DNA of 64,000 bases from Falsochrobactrum shanghaiense (GCF_003149535.1 NZ_QGDB01000001.1:772173-836172), one strand, 5' to 3'. Counted from the stretch's first letter, positions 1-9,359 are shown. A program made the numbers and translations. Notes: generated by a model not told the origin, from the letters alone.

Positions 1-1
1 A

Positions 2-1078
2 TGCTTTTGCCCCGCGCCGTCCGGTGCCGAATATGGGGGCGGATTTTTCATCGAGCGGCCAGCGCGAGCGCGGCGCAATATCAAGCGAATCGGGCTGCGT
101 TCCTGCTGCACGCTCCGCGCCCGCCCATGCGATCATGGCAGCATTGTCGGTGCAAAGGTTGAGCGGCGGCGCGATGAAGCGAAAGCCGTGGCTGTCGCAA
201 AGCGCTTCCAGCGCTGCGCGCAGCCGCTTATTGGCCGCAACCCCGCCCGCTACGACCAGCGAAGGCGCAGCGCAATCGGGATATTCATCCTTGAACCGCT
301 CCAGCGAACGTTTGACGCGATCCGATAATGTATCGGCAACCGCTTCCTGAAACGAGGCGCATATATCCGCCACATCCTGATCGGAAAGCGGCGCGATTTC
401 GCTCGCCGTCTGGCGCACCGCGGTCTTGAGACCCGAAAAGGAAAAATCGAGCCGCGCCTCGCCCTTGAGCGGACGCGGCAGTGCAAAGCGCTTGGGATCG
501 CCTTGCAGCGCCATGCGTTCGACGGCGGGACCGCCGGGATAGGGCAGGCCGAGAAGCTTGGCGGTCTTGTCGAAAGCCTCGCCCAGCGCATCATCGATCG
601 TGGTGCCAAGGCGCTCATAATCTCCAAGCCCGCGCACCAGAACCATCTGCGTATGGCCACCTGAAACCAGCAAAAGCAGATAGGGAAATTCAAGCTGGTC
701 GGTCAGGCGCGCGGTCAGCGCGTGGCCTTCAAGATGATTGACCGCATAAAAGGGCTTGTTCGCCGCCATGGCCAGCGCCTTGGCGGTCATCAGCCCGACA
801 ATCAGCCCGCCGATCAGGCCGGGGCCAGCGGTGGCAGCAACGGCATCGACCTCATCGAGCTTCATTTGCGCATCTCGCAATGCGCGCTCGACCAGCTTGT
901 CGAGCGCTTCCACATGGGCGCGGGCGGCAATTTCCGGCACCACGCCGCCATAGGGCTCGTGTTCGGCGATCTGGCTGAGCACGACATTGGACAGAATATG
1001 GCCCCTGCCTTTATCGTCGCGTTCGACGATAGCAGCGGCTGTTTCGTCGCAACTTGTCTCTATTCCAAGAATGCGCAT
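2..1078 (-). CDS. tsaD: tRNA N6-adenosine threonylcarbamoyltransferase TsaD (stop codon just outside window)
   Basis: Catalytic subunit that transfers threonylcarbamoyl from TC-AMP to A37 of ANN-decoding tRNAs, with TsaB and TsaE. The reverse strand opens with an ATG at 1078 and reads [19 protein letters not shown], the signature N-terminus of the Kae1/TsaD ASKHA fold. Further in are a VSGGHTQ stretch and the metal-binding NHLEGHA motif (about 710-760). The frame stays open to the window edge with 359 codons, about the family length. Base 1 would be the T of the stop codon, so essentially the whole protein is present. It diverges from hemC across 61 bp. It is absent from a simple stop-to-stop list only because its stop lies outside the window. 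Confidence 0.93.
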   Translation of the reverse strand, partial: MRILGIETSCDETAAAIVERDDKGRGHILSNVVLSQIAEHEPYGGVVPEIAARAHVEALDKLVERALRDAQMKLDEVDAVAATAGPGLIGGLIVGLMTAKALAMAANKPFYAVNHLEGHALTARLTDQLEFPYLLLLVSGGHTQMVLVRGLGDYERLGTTIDDALGEAFDKTAKLLGLPYPGGPAVERMALQGDPKRFALPRPLKGEARLDFSFSGLKTAVRQTASEIAPLSDQDVADICASFQEAVADTLSDRVKRSLERFKDEYPDCAAPSLVVAGGVAANKRLRAALEALCDSHGFRFIAPPLNLCTDNAAMIAWAGAERAAGTQPDSLDIAPRSRWPLDEKSAPIFGTGRRGAKA

Positions 1079-1139
1079 TTGCGGATAGACCCTGCCTGTC
1101 ACATAATTTCTGGAAACCCGGTATCATGGACGGCGCGAT

Positions 1140-2084
1140 ATGCAAACAGCATCCTTGAAGAATGGCACGCTCAAAATCGGCACAAGGGGCAGCAAGCTGG
1201 CCTTAGCGCAGGCCTATGAAACGCGCCGCCGTTTGCAGGAAGCCCATGGGCTGGCGGAAGACGCCATCGAAATCCTGCCCATGTCCACCGCTGGCGACCG
1301 CATTCAGGATCGCCCGCTGGCGCAGGTCGGCGGCAAGGGGCTTTTTACCGAGGAGATCGAAGCAGCACTCAAAGATGGCCGCATCGACATTGCCGTGCAT
1401 TCGACCAAGGATATGCCGACCGTCCTGCCCGATGGGCTGCACCTCTCGGCCTTTCTTGAGCGCGAAGACCCGCGCGATGCTTTCATCGGCCGCACGGCAA
1501 AACGCTTTCTCGATCTGCCGCAGGGCGCGGTGATCGGCTCGTCATCGCTGCGCCGTCAGGCGATGATCCGGCGGCTGCGGCCCGATCTGCAAGTGGTGAT
1601 GTTTCGCGGCAATGTGCTCACGCGCCTGCGCAAGCTCGAAGAAGGCGAAGTGGACGGCACTTTCCTCGCCTGCGCCGGGCTGCGGCGGCTCGGCCTTGCC
1701 GATGTGATCACCGATCTTCTCGATCCCGAAACCTTTTTGCCTGCACCGGGACAGGGCGCAATCGGTATTGAAAGCCGCATCGGCGACGACCGCATCGATG
1801 CGCTGCTCAAGCCTCTGGCCCATCGCGATACGCATGTCGCGCTTGCCTGCGAGCGCGCATTTCTGGCAAGTCTCGACGGCTCCTGCCGCACGCCGATTGC
1901 CGCGCTTGCACTTGTGAATGGCGACACTGTTTCCTTCCGCGGCATGATCCTGACCCCCGATGGCACCGAAGCGCATGAGGTGAGCGCGCAAGGTACTGCA
2001 AGCGATGCAGCCCTGCTTGGCGCGGATGCGGCAAAGCGGGTTCGCGCCATGGCGGGCGCGCATTTCTTTGATGGCTGGGAGTAG
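1140..2084 (+). CDS. hemC: Porphobilinogen deaminase (hydroxymethylbilane synthase)
   Basis: Condenses four porphobilinogens into hydroxymethylbilane in cytosolic haem, sirohaem and cobalamin synthesis. The 314 residues fit the family. Visible are [12 protein letters not shown] (13-24), the HSTKDMPT loop with catalytic Asp91, the SSSLRRQA substrate-binding stretch and SLDGSCRTP, whose Cys249 carries the dipyrromethane cofactor. It is the first gene of a co-directional haem cluster, and hemD starts 2 bp after its stop. The ATG at 1140 gives an N-terminus about 10 residues longer than the conserved core. Nothing looks broken. Confidence 0.96.
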   Translation: MQTASLKNGTLKIGTRGSKLALAQAYETRRRLQEAHGLAEDAIEILPMSTAGDRIQDRPLAQVGGKGLFTEEIEAALKDGRIDIAVHSTKDMPTVLPDGLHLSAFLEREDPRDAFIGRTAKRFLDLPQGAVIGSSSLRRQAMIRRLRPDLQVVMFRGNVLTRLRKLEEGEVDGTFLACAGLRRLGLADVITDLLDPETFLPAPGQGAIGIESRIGDDRIDALLKPLAHRDTHVALACERAFLASLDGSCRTPIAALALVNGDTVSFRGMILTPDGTEAHEVSAQGTASDAALLGADAAKRVRAMAGAHFFDGWE

Positions 2085-2086
2085 CA

Positions 2087-2821
2087 TTGGCAGCGCGGTT
2101 AAAAACATCAACAGGGGGCCGGGTTCTGGTGACAAGGCCGGAAGTGGCTGCGGCGCGGACGGCGCAAAGGCTTGCTGATGCGGGTTTTTTGCCGGTGCTT
2201 TTTCCCGTCAGTCGCACCGTGGCGCTTGATTTCGATATGCCTGTGCTCTCCTTTGAGGCACTCGCCGTCACCAGCGCCAGCGCCTTTCGGCATATCACGC
2301 CGCAAAGGCTTGCGCCCTACAAGACATTGCCGCTTTTTGCTGTCGGTGAAGGCACGGCGCGCGCTGCCCGCGAGGCGGGCTTTGCGCAGGTGATCGAGGG
2401 CGGCGGCGATGCCGTGCGCCTTGCCGCAACCATGGCCCGCTCCCTGCCCGAAGGCGCGAAAGTGCTTTATCTCGCCGGGCGGGTGCGCCAGCCGATCTTC
2501 GAGGAACATATCGCCAGGGCGGGCCTCGATATGACAGTGCGCGATGTCTATGACGCGCGGCCCGTCGACTATTCGAGCGCTGAAATCCACGCTATTGCAG
2601 GCAAAGGGCCATTTGTCGCGGTGCTGCTTTATTCGGGGCTGGCGGCAAGGATCTTTGTTGAAACCATGCGGAAGATCGAGCCGCCTTTTGACGCGCAAAC
2701 GCGGTTTTTATGCATTTCGGGCCGGGTTGCTGATCAATTGCTGCCGCAATGGCGGGCGCAGGCGCTGGTCGCCGACCATCCCGATGAGGAAGGTATTTTT
2801 CGTTTGTTTTCCAAACTTTGA
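2087..2821 (+). CDS. hemD: Uroporphyrinogen-III synthase
   Basis: Closes hydroxymethylbilane with inversion of ring D to give uroporphyrinogen III. The 244-residue protein starts from TTG two bases after hemC; the conserved GRVLVTRPE strand begins near residue 11, so a later start would cut into the fold. HemD sequences diverge strongly. The call rests on this N-terminus, on the AVTSASAFRHI and YLAGRVRQP segments of the two alpha/beta lobes, and on its place between hemC and a mitofilin-like gene, the usual alphaproteobacterial order. Translation is probably coupled to hemC. Confidence 0.9.
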   Translation: MAARLKTSTGGRVLVTRPEVAAARTAQRLADAGFLPVLFPVSRTVALDFDMPVLSFEALAVTSASAFRHITPQRLAPYKTLPLFAVGEGTARAAREAGFAQVIEGGGDAVRLAATMARSLPEGAKVLYLAGRVRQPIFEEHIARAGLDMTVRDVYDARPVDYSSAEIHAIAGKGPFVAVLLYSGLAARIFVETMRKIEPPFDAQTRFLCISGRVADQLLPQWRAQALVADHPDEEGIFRLFSKL

Positions 2822-2914
2822 CTATTTTGCGCGCAACCTTCCTTCATCTGGTGATTTTATCTGATAAGATTCAGAACAGTAAACGGCGACTACGAGAGGA
2901 CCCCGAGAGGACCC

Positions 2915-4237
2915 ATGGCGAAATCCGGCACTCCGCGACATTCCAAACCGGCCCGTAAGCCCGTAACGATCAATCTCGATCCTTCCGATGTGAAACGCGT
3001 TGACGAAGCGGCTGCATCCAAGGCGATCCCCGCTGCCGAACCTGTCGGCGATCAGCCATCCAAAGCCCCGCCCAAAACCGACACCATGGAAAAGCCGCCC
3101 TTTACCGCAGGCGTCAAGCCGGAAGCTGTGCGAGAAACGGCAAGGCCCGCCGCCTCATCATCGAATACTCCGCCACCGCCTGCCCGCAAACCGGGATCGG
3201 GCCTTTCTCATCTTCTGGCAGGCGTCGCCGGTGGCGTGATCGCGCTGGGCGGACTGTTCGCGCTGCAATGGGGCAATGTCATTCCTTCTCCCGGCGCACG
3301 CATGACGGCGCAACAGCTTGAGCGGCTGGAGCAGCAGGTAGCTGATCTGCGCGCCAACCCCACGCCTGCGCCGCTCGATGAAGCGAGCAGGACGGAATTT
3401 GCCCAATTGCAAAAGAATGTGCAGGCGGCGGAAATCAAGGCGGAAGCCGTTGCCGGAACCCTTTCGGAATTGCAGCAGCAATTCGATGCACTGCCGAAAG
3501 CTGCCGAAGGCGGCGCACCGGCCGATGTCGAAGCGCTGACGGCGCGGCTGGAAGCGCTCGAATCGCAACTGGATGCGGCGAAGAATCAGGCCGAGCGGGC
3601 CGCAGCAGACGTTTCGGGCAATAGCGGCACGATTTCCTCTCTGGAACAGAAGCTGGTTTCGCTTCAGGATAGAGTGAGCGAAGCAGCGCGCCAGCCGGAT
3701 GCATCCGTGCTGATCGCCGCCAATGCGCTCAAGACCGCGATCGATCGCGGCGGCTCGTTCAAGGCCGAGCTTGAGACCTATGCAGCCCTTGCGCCGCAGG
3801 ATGCGTCGGTTGAAGGGCTGGGGGCTTTTGCCGAGAAGGGCGTGCCGACCGTGGCCGATCTCAATGCGCAATTCGGCCTTGTCGCCAATGCGATCATCGC
3901 CACGCAGAACAAGCTGCCTGAAGATGCCGGTATCTGGGATCAGCTCAAGGCGAGCGCGAAAGGGCTTGTCAATGTGCGCCCGGTGGCGGGCAATGTCAGC
4001 GGCTCCGGGGTCGGGCCGGTGACGGCGCGCATGGAAGCAGCGCTTCAGACCGGCGATCTTGAACGCGCCCTTGGCGAATGGGAGCAGCTTCCAGCCGATG
4101 CCAAGGCGGTTTCAGAGGAGTTTGCCGGTCAGTTGAAGGCGCGGCGTGATGCGGATGCGCTGATCCAGCAGCTTGTGGCCGAAAGCCTGAAACCGCAGGC
4201 TGCGACGGGCAACGCTGCGGCGCCAGCCGGAAATTAA
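2915..4237 (+). CDS. Mitofilin/Mic60-like inner-membrane protein (COG4223)
   Basis: 440 residues: a cytosolic Pro/Ala/Lys-rich N-terminus (1-95), one membrane segment near 97-120 (LLAGVAGGVIALGGLFALQW), a long Ala/Glu/Gln coiled coil (130-270) and a C-terminal helical region matching the mitofilin signature. In alphaproteobacteria this gene sits between hemD and hemY and is considered the ancestor of the mitochondrial crista-junction protein Mic60. It probably shapes or tethers the inner membrane to the outer membrane. The ATG at 2915 follows a purine-rich GAGAGGACCC stretch. The haem-operon position is seen directly; a membrane-shaping role in this organism is inferred from the family. Confidence 0.85.
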   Translation: MAKSGTPRHSKPARKPVTINLDPSDVKRVDEAAASKAIPAAEPVGDQPSKAPPKTDTMEKPPFTAGVKPEAVRETARPAASSSNTPPPPARKPGSGLSHLLAGVAGGVIALGGLFALQWGNVIPSPGARMTAQQLERLEQQVADLRANPTPAPLDEASRTEFAQLQKNVQAAEIKAEAVAGTLSELQQQFDALPKAAEGGAPADVEALTARLEALESQLDAAKNQAERAAADVSGNSGTISSLEQKLVSLQDRVSEAARQPDASVLIAANALKTAIDRGGSFKAELETYAALAPQDASVEGLGAFAEKGVPTVADLNAQFGLVANAIIATQNKLPEDAGIWDQLKASAKGLVNVRPVAGNVSGSGVGPVTARMEAALQTGDLERALGEWEQLPADAKAVSEEFAGQLKARRDADALIQQLVAESLKPQAATGNAAAPAGN

Positions 4238-4247
4238 GGGGGCGTCG

Positions 4248-5858
4248 ATGCTGCGTGTCATATTCTATCTCGTCCTCATTGCCGCTCTCGGCTTCGGCTT
4301 CTCGTGGCTGGCGGATCGTCCGGGCGAACTCGACGTCACTTTTGCAGGCAATCATTATAATGTGCCGCTGATTACCGCTGCCGCCGGTATCGTGGCGCTG
4401 GTCGCGGCAATCCTGATCCTGTGGTGGCTCGTCAAAAGCATCATTCAATCGCCCTATACGCTGCGCCGTCATTTCCGCGCGCGCAAGCGTGATCGCGGTT
4501 ATCAGTCGATTTCGACCGGGCTGATCGCTGCGGGCGCAGGCGATGCGGAAGCGGCGCGCCGCATGACCCAGCAGGCAGGCAAGCTTTTGAGCGCGGATCA
4601 GGAGCCGCTGATAAAGCTGCTCGAAGCGCAGACGGCGATGCTCGAAGGCCGCACGGATGATGCGCGCAAGAGTTTCGAAAAGATGATCGAAGACCCGGAA
4701 ACAAAGCTTCTGGGCCTGCGCGGGCTTTATATCGAGGCGCAGCGCGTGGGCGCCTATGAGGCGGCTCGTCATTATGCCGCGGAAGCCGCCAAGACTGCGC
4801 CGCAGCTTGAATGGGCGTCTTCTTCCGTCATGGGCCAGCTTTGCGCCGAAGGTGACTGGGATGGAGCCTTGAAGCTTGTGGATGCACGCAAGCAGGCGCT
4901 GGCGCATAGCAGGCATGTGGTCAAGCAGGAGCGCGCGGCACTTCTCACCGCCAAGGCCATGGCGACCATCGATGTCGATCATGTGCATGCAAAAGCGCTG
5001 GCGCTCGAAGCCAACAAGCTTGCCCCCGATCTGGTGCCTGCGGCGGTGGTTGCCGCGCGCGCGCTCTTTGCCGATGGCGATGTGCGCAAGGGTTCGAAAA
5101 TCCTTGAAGCGGCATGGAAGCGCTCGCCGCATCCCGATATTGCCTCGACCTATATTTATGCGCGTTCCGGCGATACCGTGCAGGATCGCCTGAAGCGCGC
5201 GCGTCATCTGGTCTCGCTGCGCTCCAACAATGCCGAGGGCAGTCTCGCGCTGGCGCGTGCGGCCTATGAGGCGGGCGAATATTCTCTGGCGCGCGACAAT
5301 GCGGAACAGGTGGTGCGCAGTGCTCCGCGCGAGAGCGCCTATCTGCTGCTGGCCGATATTGAGGAAGCCGAAACTGGCGATCAGGGCAAAGTGCGGCAAT
5401 GGCTCGCGCAGGCGCTCAAGGCCCCGCGCGATCCGGCATGGACCGCCGATGGCTATGTGTCCGAACAATGGTCGCCTGTTTCGCCAGTGACGGGAAGGCT
5501 CAACAGTTTCGAATGGAAAGTGCCGGTCGAACAGCTCGCTCCCGTGATCGAGGTCGAAAAGCCGCAAATCATGGAAGCGGAAGAGGAGAGCGCTGAAAGC
5601 AGAGCCGTGGTTACGGTTCCAGCGCCTGCCGCAGCGGTCGAGCGGAAATCGCCCGCGCCGGTCGAGGTTCACGGCGCGCAAGAGGCGAAGCCCGTTATCC
5701 CCGCAGCCGAACCCGTCAGGGTCGCCATGCCGGATGAAGCCGTTGCGCAAGAAAAGGACGATGAGGCGGCTGGTCCGGCCCATATTATCGTGGACGATCC
5801 GGGGATTGCGGAAGATGATGTTCCGCACAGGGCGCAGAACGGTTTGCGGCTGTTTTAG
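4248..5858 (+). CDS. hemY: HemY-like TPR membrane protein
   Basis: 536 residues. Two membrane helices lie at the N-terminus (about 2-22 and 40-63), followed by the HemY_N domain with the YTLRRHFRARKRDRGY basic patch, a run of TPR-like helical repeats (about 90-400) and a low-complexity Ala/Pro/Glu tail. This is the proteobacterial HemY linked to late haem synthesis, not the protoporphyrinogen oxidase that shares the symbol in Bacillus. It starts 10 bp after the mitofilin gene, behind AAGGGGG. The co-location with Mic60, both membrane proteins, suggests linked function. The biochemical role of the family is still unclear. Confidence 0.86.
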   Translation: MLRVIFYLVLIAALGFGFSWLADRPGELDVTFAGNHYNVPLITAAAGIVALVAAILILWWLVKSIIQSPYTLRRHFRARKRDRGYQSISTGLIAAGAGDAEAARRMTQQAGKLLSADQEPLIKLLEAQTAMLEGRTDDARKSFEKMIEDPETKLLGLRGLYIEAQRVGAYEAARHYAAEAAKTAPQLEWASSSVMGQLCAEGDWDGALKLVDARKQALAHSRHVVKQERAALLTAKAMATIDVDHVHAKALALEANKLAPDLVPAAVVAARALFADGDVRKGSKILEAAWKRSPHPDIASTYIYARSGDTVQDRLKRARHLVSLRSNNAEGSLALARAAYEAGEYSLARDNAEQVVRSAPRESAYLLLADIEEAETGDQGKVRQWLAQALKAPRDPAWTADGYVSEQWSPVSPVTGRLNSFEWKVPVEQLAPVIEVEKPQIMEAEEESAESRAVVTVPAPAAAVERKSPAPVEVHGAQEAKPVIPAAEPVRVAMPDEAVAQEKDDEAAGPAHIIVDDPGIAEDDVPHRAQNGLRLF

Positions 5859-6038
5859 AGCGCATCCGGCGCAAAACGTTGCCTAAAAACAACGGCTGTC
5901 ATGTCTTGCGCTGCAAACGCCGCGCAAAGCACTTTGCCGCCTTGTGCGGCGCGATCATCCAGCTAATTTCAAAGCTTCTAAACAACGATCCGCATTATTG
6001 CCGGTCGTTGGGCCGCGTGGACGAACTGGTGAGGGTGA

Positions 6039-6515
6039 ATGTTCGAGCGTTTACTGGATTTTATCAAGGATTTGCCCGGAGGCGGGCTGCTTGATCGGGG
6101 CGAGAGATTTTCAGGCGACGATCCAAGGCTTGCGGCCGCTGCATTGCTGTTTCACGTCATGGATGCGGACGGGGAAACGCGCGAAAGCGAACGCGCGCGG
6201 CTTTCGACCCTGCTTGCCCAGAAATACGGCCTCAAGGGCGATGCGCTCAAGCAGCTGATCAAGGCGGCGCAGGCGGCGGATCAGGAGGCTGTCAGCCTGT
6301 CTACCTTTACCTCCGTGCTCAAGCGCCATCTCGACTATCAGGCGCGGCTCGATTTCATCGCGCTCATGTGGGACATCGTTTATGCCGATGGTACCGCGAG
6401 CGAGGTCGAAGTGGATGTCATGTGGCGTATCGCGCAGCTGACCGGTATCAGCGAACCGGACCGCAGCCTGATCGAGACGCGCATGAACAAAAGCCGCCCC
6501 GCGCCCGATCTCTGA
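6039..6515 (+). CDS. TerB-like / COG4103 family protein
   Basis: 158 residues, all-helical and rich in Asp/Glu. The pattern of a TerB domain is visible: two similar halves each carry an acidic loop, FHVMDADGETRESER (39-53) and DIVYADGTASEVEVD (112-126), likely divalent-metal sites. TerB domains occur in tellurite-resistance and membrane-stress modules, but no other ter gene is nearby, so tellurite resistance should not be assumed. It follows hemY after 180 bp, on the same strand, with GAGGGTGA before the ATG. No signal peptide or membrane segment is seen. Confidence 0.75.
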   Translation: MFERLLDFIKDLPGGGLLDRGERFSGDDPRLAAAALLFHVMDADGETRESERARLSTLLAQKYGLKGDALKQLIKAAQAADQEAVSLSTFTSVLKRHLDYQARLDFIALMWDIVYADGTASEVEVDVMWRIAQLTGISEPDRSLIETRMNKSRPAPDL

Positions 6516-6533
6516 CTGATCTGCGAGCGGCAG

Positions 6534-7784
6534 TCAGGTCCGGCCCTGCAAATTGCGCGCCTTGCGCAAATGCGGGAACATCGCGGCCCATAGCGCTGCC
6601 ACCGCGATCGAACCTGCACCGCCGATCACCACCGCCGGTACCGCGCCAAGGGCTGCAGCCATCAGGCCGGCGCGGAATTCGCCCAGTTCGTTGGATGCGC
6701 CCACGAAGACCATATTCACCGCATTGACGCGACCGCGCACATGGTCGGGCGTCCAGAGCTGGATCAGCGTTTCGCGGATATAGACGCTGATCATGTCGGC
6801 AGCGCCCGCAAGCGCCAGAGCGATGATCGAAAGCCAGGTCAGCGTCGAAACGCCGAAGATCAGGTTGAACAGGCCAAACAGGCCCACGCAGACGAACATC
6901 ACCCGTCCGGCATGATCGCGGATCGGATGGCCGGTAAGCCAGATGGCGGTCAGCACCGCACCTATGCCCGGAGCCGAGCGCAACAGGCCGAGGCCCCATG
7001 GGCCAAGATCGAGAATGTCGCGGGCATAGATGGGCAGAAGCGCGACCGTTCCTCCCAGCAGCACGGCGAAAAGATCGAGCGAAATCGCGCCCAGAACGAT
7101 CTTTTCCTTCCATATGTAGCGAAAGCCTGCCAGCAGGGTCGAAAAAGAGCGCTCTTCCATCACGCTATGCTGCGCGGGCCGGGGAATGACAAAGACCAGC
7201 GCGGAGCCTGCCATGAGAAAGACCGAGGCGACACTATAGGCTGCGACCGGCGAAACCCCGTAAAGAAGCCCGCCCGCGACCGGGCCGACGATGGTTGCGA
7301 CCTGCCATGCGGAGGAGTTCCATGATACGGCATTGGCGAAGTCTTCGGTCGGCACCAGATTGACGACCAGCGAAGCGGAGGAAGGCCCGAGGAAGGCGCG
7401 CGCGATGCCGAAGATGAAAAGGGCTGCGAAGACGGTCAGCGGCTCGAACAGCCCGCAGATGGTGAGTGCCAGCAGCAGGGCTGCCACGATGCCTTCGAGC
7501 ACCAGCGACAGCCCCATGACCAGACGCCTGCCGAAGCGATCCGCCGCAGCGCCGGTGAAAAGCACCAGCAGCAGGGCAGGCAGGAACTGCACCAGCCCGA
7601 CCATGCCCAGATTGAACGCATCGCGGGTAAGGTCGTAGATCTGCCAGCCGACAGACACGCTGACGATCTGCACCGCAAAGGCGCTCAGAAACCGGGCAGC
7701 CCAGTATTTCCTGAAGGCTGCATGGCGAAATGCGGCGTAACGATCCGCGTGAGTGGCTCTTGTAGGGGACATTGCTCGGGACAT
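6534..7784 (-). CDS. MFS exporter, MFS_3/EntS-like
   Basis: 416 residues with about 12 hydrophobic segments. The N-terminus (FRKYWAARFLSAFAVQIVSVSVGWQIYDLT) and the GAAADRFGRR motif A between helices 2 and 3 are typical of the MFS_3 group, which includes the enterobactin exporter EntS. The substrate cannot be told from sequence, and no siderophore gene is adjacent. Starts are possible at 7784 or at the second Met, 7772; neither has a strong Shine-Dalgarno. It converges on the TerB-like gene with 18 bp between stops, and aqpZ lies upstream on the same strand. Confidence 0.82.
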   Translation of the reverse strand: MSRAMSPTRATHADRYAAFRHAAFRKYWAARFLSAFAVQIVSVSVGWQIYDLTRDAFNLGMVGLVQFLPALLLVLFTGAAADRFGRRLVMGLSLVLEGIVAALLLALTICGLFEPLTVFAALFIFGIARAFLGPSSASLVVNLVPTEDFANAVSWNSSAWQVATIVGPVAGGLLYGVSPVAAYSVASVFLMAGSALVFVIPRPAQHSVMEERSFSTLLAGFRYIWKEKIVLGAISLDLFAVLLGGTVALLPIYARDILDLGPWGLGLLRSAPGIGAVLTAIWLTGHPIRDHAGRVMFVCVGLFGLFNLIFGVSTLTWLSIIALALAGAADMISVYIRETLIQLWTPDHVRGRVNAVNMVFVGASNELGEFRAGLMAAALGAVPAVVIGGAGSIAVAALWAAMFPHLRKARNLQGRT

Positions 7785-7862
7785 CTTGAAAAGGACGATC
7801 CCTTCTTACCCATCTATTTGTTAACAAGAAACAATTTTGTGAGCAAAACGCCATTAAGCGAA

Positions 7863-7884
7863 AAGGCCGGTTTTCAGCGGCCTT
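7863..7884 (-). terminator. Probable terminator after aqpZ
   Basis: A 7-bp GC-rich stem, AAGGCCG/CGGCCTT, followed on the minus strand by a short T-run about 25 nt after the aqpZ stop. The short stem and T-run make it a moderate candidate. Confidence 0.5.
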
Positions 7885-7907
7885 CTCTTCCTGTCGACCG
7901 GTCCGGT

Positions 7908-8594
7908 TCAGTCCTTGCCGAGCAGGCCCTTCCAGATGAGCGCGCCGATTGCAGCGCCGACCAGAGGTGCGACCCAGAACAGCCAGAGCTGGCTCAACGC
8001 CGCCGTTTCGGCAAACAGCGCCACGCCGGTGGAACGCGCCGGATTGACGGATGTATTGGTGACGGGAATCGAGATCAGGTGGATCAGGGTGAGGCCAAGA
8101 CCGATCGCGATGGGGGCGAAGCCTGCCGGCGCGAGCGAGGAAGTCGATCCCAGAATGATGATGATGAAAAATGCCGTCAGTACGATTTCGATGATGAGGG
8201 CTGCCATCAGGCTGTAGCCGCCGGGCGAAAGCTCGCCATAGCCGTTCGACGCAAAGCCGCCTGCGCTAAAGCCGGGCTTGCCCGAGGCAATCAGGTAAAG
8301 CACGGCGGCGGCAACGATAGCACCCAGCACCTGCGCCACCCAATAGGGAATGAGATCCCTGGAGGGAAGACGCCCGCCAAGCATCAGGCCGAGCGAAACG
8401 GCAGGATTGAAATGCCCGCCCGAAATGCCGCCTACCGCAAAGGCCATGGTCAGCACGGTGAGGCCGAAAGCAAAGGCCACGCCAAGAAAGCCGATGCCGA
8501 GTTCGGGAAAGGCGGCTGCGAGAATGGCGCTGCCGCAACCTCCGAATACAAGCCAGAAAGTACCAAAAAATTCAGCCGCGAGTTTGTTCGACAT
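7908..8594 (-). CDS. aqpZ: Aquaporin Z, water channel
   Basis: 228 residues, six hydrophobic helices plus two NPA half-helices (NPA 63-65 in GGHFNPAVS and 184-186 in TSVNPARS). The aromatic/arginine filter positions read Phe43, His172, Thr181 and Arg187, the narrow water-selective set of AqpZ rather than the wider glycerol facilitator set. It acts in the inner membrane for rapid water flux under osmotic change. The gene stands alone with a long AT-rich region upstream. All pore residues are present. Confidence 0.95.
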   Translation of the reverse strand: MSNKLAAEFFGTFWLVFGGCGSAILAAAFPELGIGFLGVAFAFGLTVLTMAFAVGGISGGHFNPAVSLGLMLGGRLPSRDLIPYWVAQVLGAIVAAAVLYLIASGKPGFSAGGFASNGYGELSPGGYSLMAALIIEIVLTAFFIIIILGSTSSLAPAGFAPIAIGLGLTLIHLISIPVTNTSVNPARSTGVALFAETAALSQLWLFWVAPLVGAAIGALIWKGLLGKD

Positions 8595-8894
8595 GGATGC
8601 CCCCGATCTGGTGTAGTGATGTGTCGATCATGTGTTGTTTGGGATGTATATTTCGTTCTGCATTTGGCAATTGAAGTCTATCTTGATATTGTCAGGGGAG
8701 AAAATAGTCAAACTATAATCTACACGGACATTTTCTATCGTAGAACTTTATTTATATTAGTATATTCTTTTAAATGACTTCCGAATGATTGTCGGCTGAA
8801 ATTAATCGCTGGAGCAATAGCGGCCCATATTGCGGCCCGGCTGAATGTTGCGATATAGTGAAGCATCGCGCATGCGGGCGCGCCTAACAGGGAG
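8595..8894. other. AT-rich intergenic region between aqpZ and a small lipoprotein gene
   Basis: About 300 bp, including an obviously AT-rich stretch (about 8640-8790, with runs such as TTTATTTATATTAGTATATTC) unlike the GC-rich surroundings. No convincing ORF, RNA fold or repeat was found. It should hold the divergent promoters of aqpZ and the lipoprotein gene. The composition could mark old horizontally acquired DNA. Confidence 0.4.
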
Positions 8895-8939
8895 TTGCCA
8901 GCCTTGAATAATGGTCCTGAGGCACGAACAGGCAGATCG

Positions 8940-9179
8940 ATGCTGCGTGCTGCGTTTGCAGCCATGCTGGGCGCGGTGCTTTCGGGCTGCGCTGCCGGAG
9001 CATGGAGCGAGACCGTCAGGATCGACAGCAAGCCGCCAATGCCCACTGAATGCGCGGGCTGGCAGAAGATCGATCTCAAGCAGCGCACGGCCATGTTTTT
9101 GTTGCGTGAGGATGCGCGCCTTGCCGTCGATATAGACGCCCATAATCTCAAGGGCCGCAATCTGGGCTGCTGGGAGTGA
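8940..9179 (+). CDS. Small lipoprotein resembling phage lysis-cassette (Rz1-like) proteins
   Basis: From ATG 8940 this encodes 79 residues; a TTG at 8895 behind GGGAG would add 15. A signal peptide ends in the lipobox LSGC, so the mature protein should be a lipid-anchored chain of about 60 residues. It contains CAGWQKI and a C-terminal IDAHNLKGRNLGCW. The Cys-Gly-Trp ... AHN-x2-G-x3-GCW pattern recalls small lipoproteins next to holin/endolysin genes in phages of alphaproteobacteria. No other phage gene is near. The lipobox is seen directly; phage origin is inference. It lies 180 bp upstream of ftsE and might have been adopted by the host. Confidence 0.6.
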   Translation: MLRAAFAAMLGAVLSGCAAGAWSETVRIDSKPPMPTECAGWQKIDLKQRTAMFLLREDARLAVDIDAHNLKGRNLGCWE

Positions 9180-9210
9180 CCGGGTTCAGGCTTCCTGTCC
9201 CATCCACATT

Positions 9211-9246
9211 CCCATATATTTTTACAGGCCCATATATTTTTACAGG
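9211..9246. repeat. Perfect tandem duplication of an 18-bp AT-rich unit
   Basis: Two back-to-back identical copies of CCCATATATTTTTACAGG (9211-9228 and 9229-9246) lie upstream of ftsE. Copy number may vary between strains, and each unit carries TATATTTTT, so changes could affect ftsE expression. Confidence 0.9.
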
Positions 9247-9261
9247 GTGATTCCGGCTCGG

Positions 9262-9276
9262 TTAACCTCACATTAA
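9262..9276 (+). promoter_or_regulatory. CtrA box in the ftsE promoter region
   Basis: Perfect TTAA-N7-TTAA (spacer CCTCACA), extended to GTTAACCTCACATTAACC, centred about 90 bp upstream of the ftsE start. CtrA is the alphaproteobacterial cell-cycle regulator, and ftsE is, as I recall, among its reported Brucella targets. Confidence 0.8.
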
Positions 9277-9359
9277 CCATGTAGGATAAAGGTCGATATT
9301 CTATCGATTTCATCCGCGATGGCTGATATGCCTGTGGCCAGTTTAGAAGAAGTGCACCT

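Noticed and set aside
3996..5828. 610-residue minus-strand frame
   Set aside because: Antisense to hemY and the mitofilin end; low-complexity His/Arg-rich translation.
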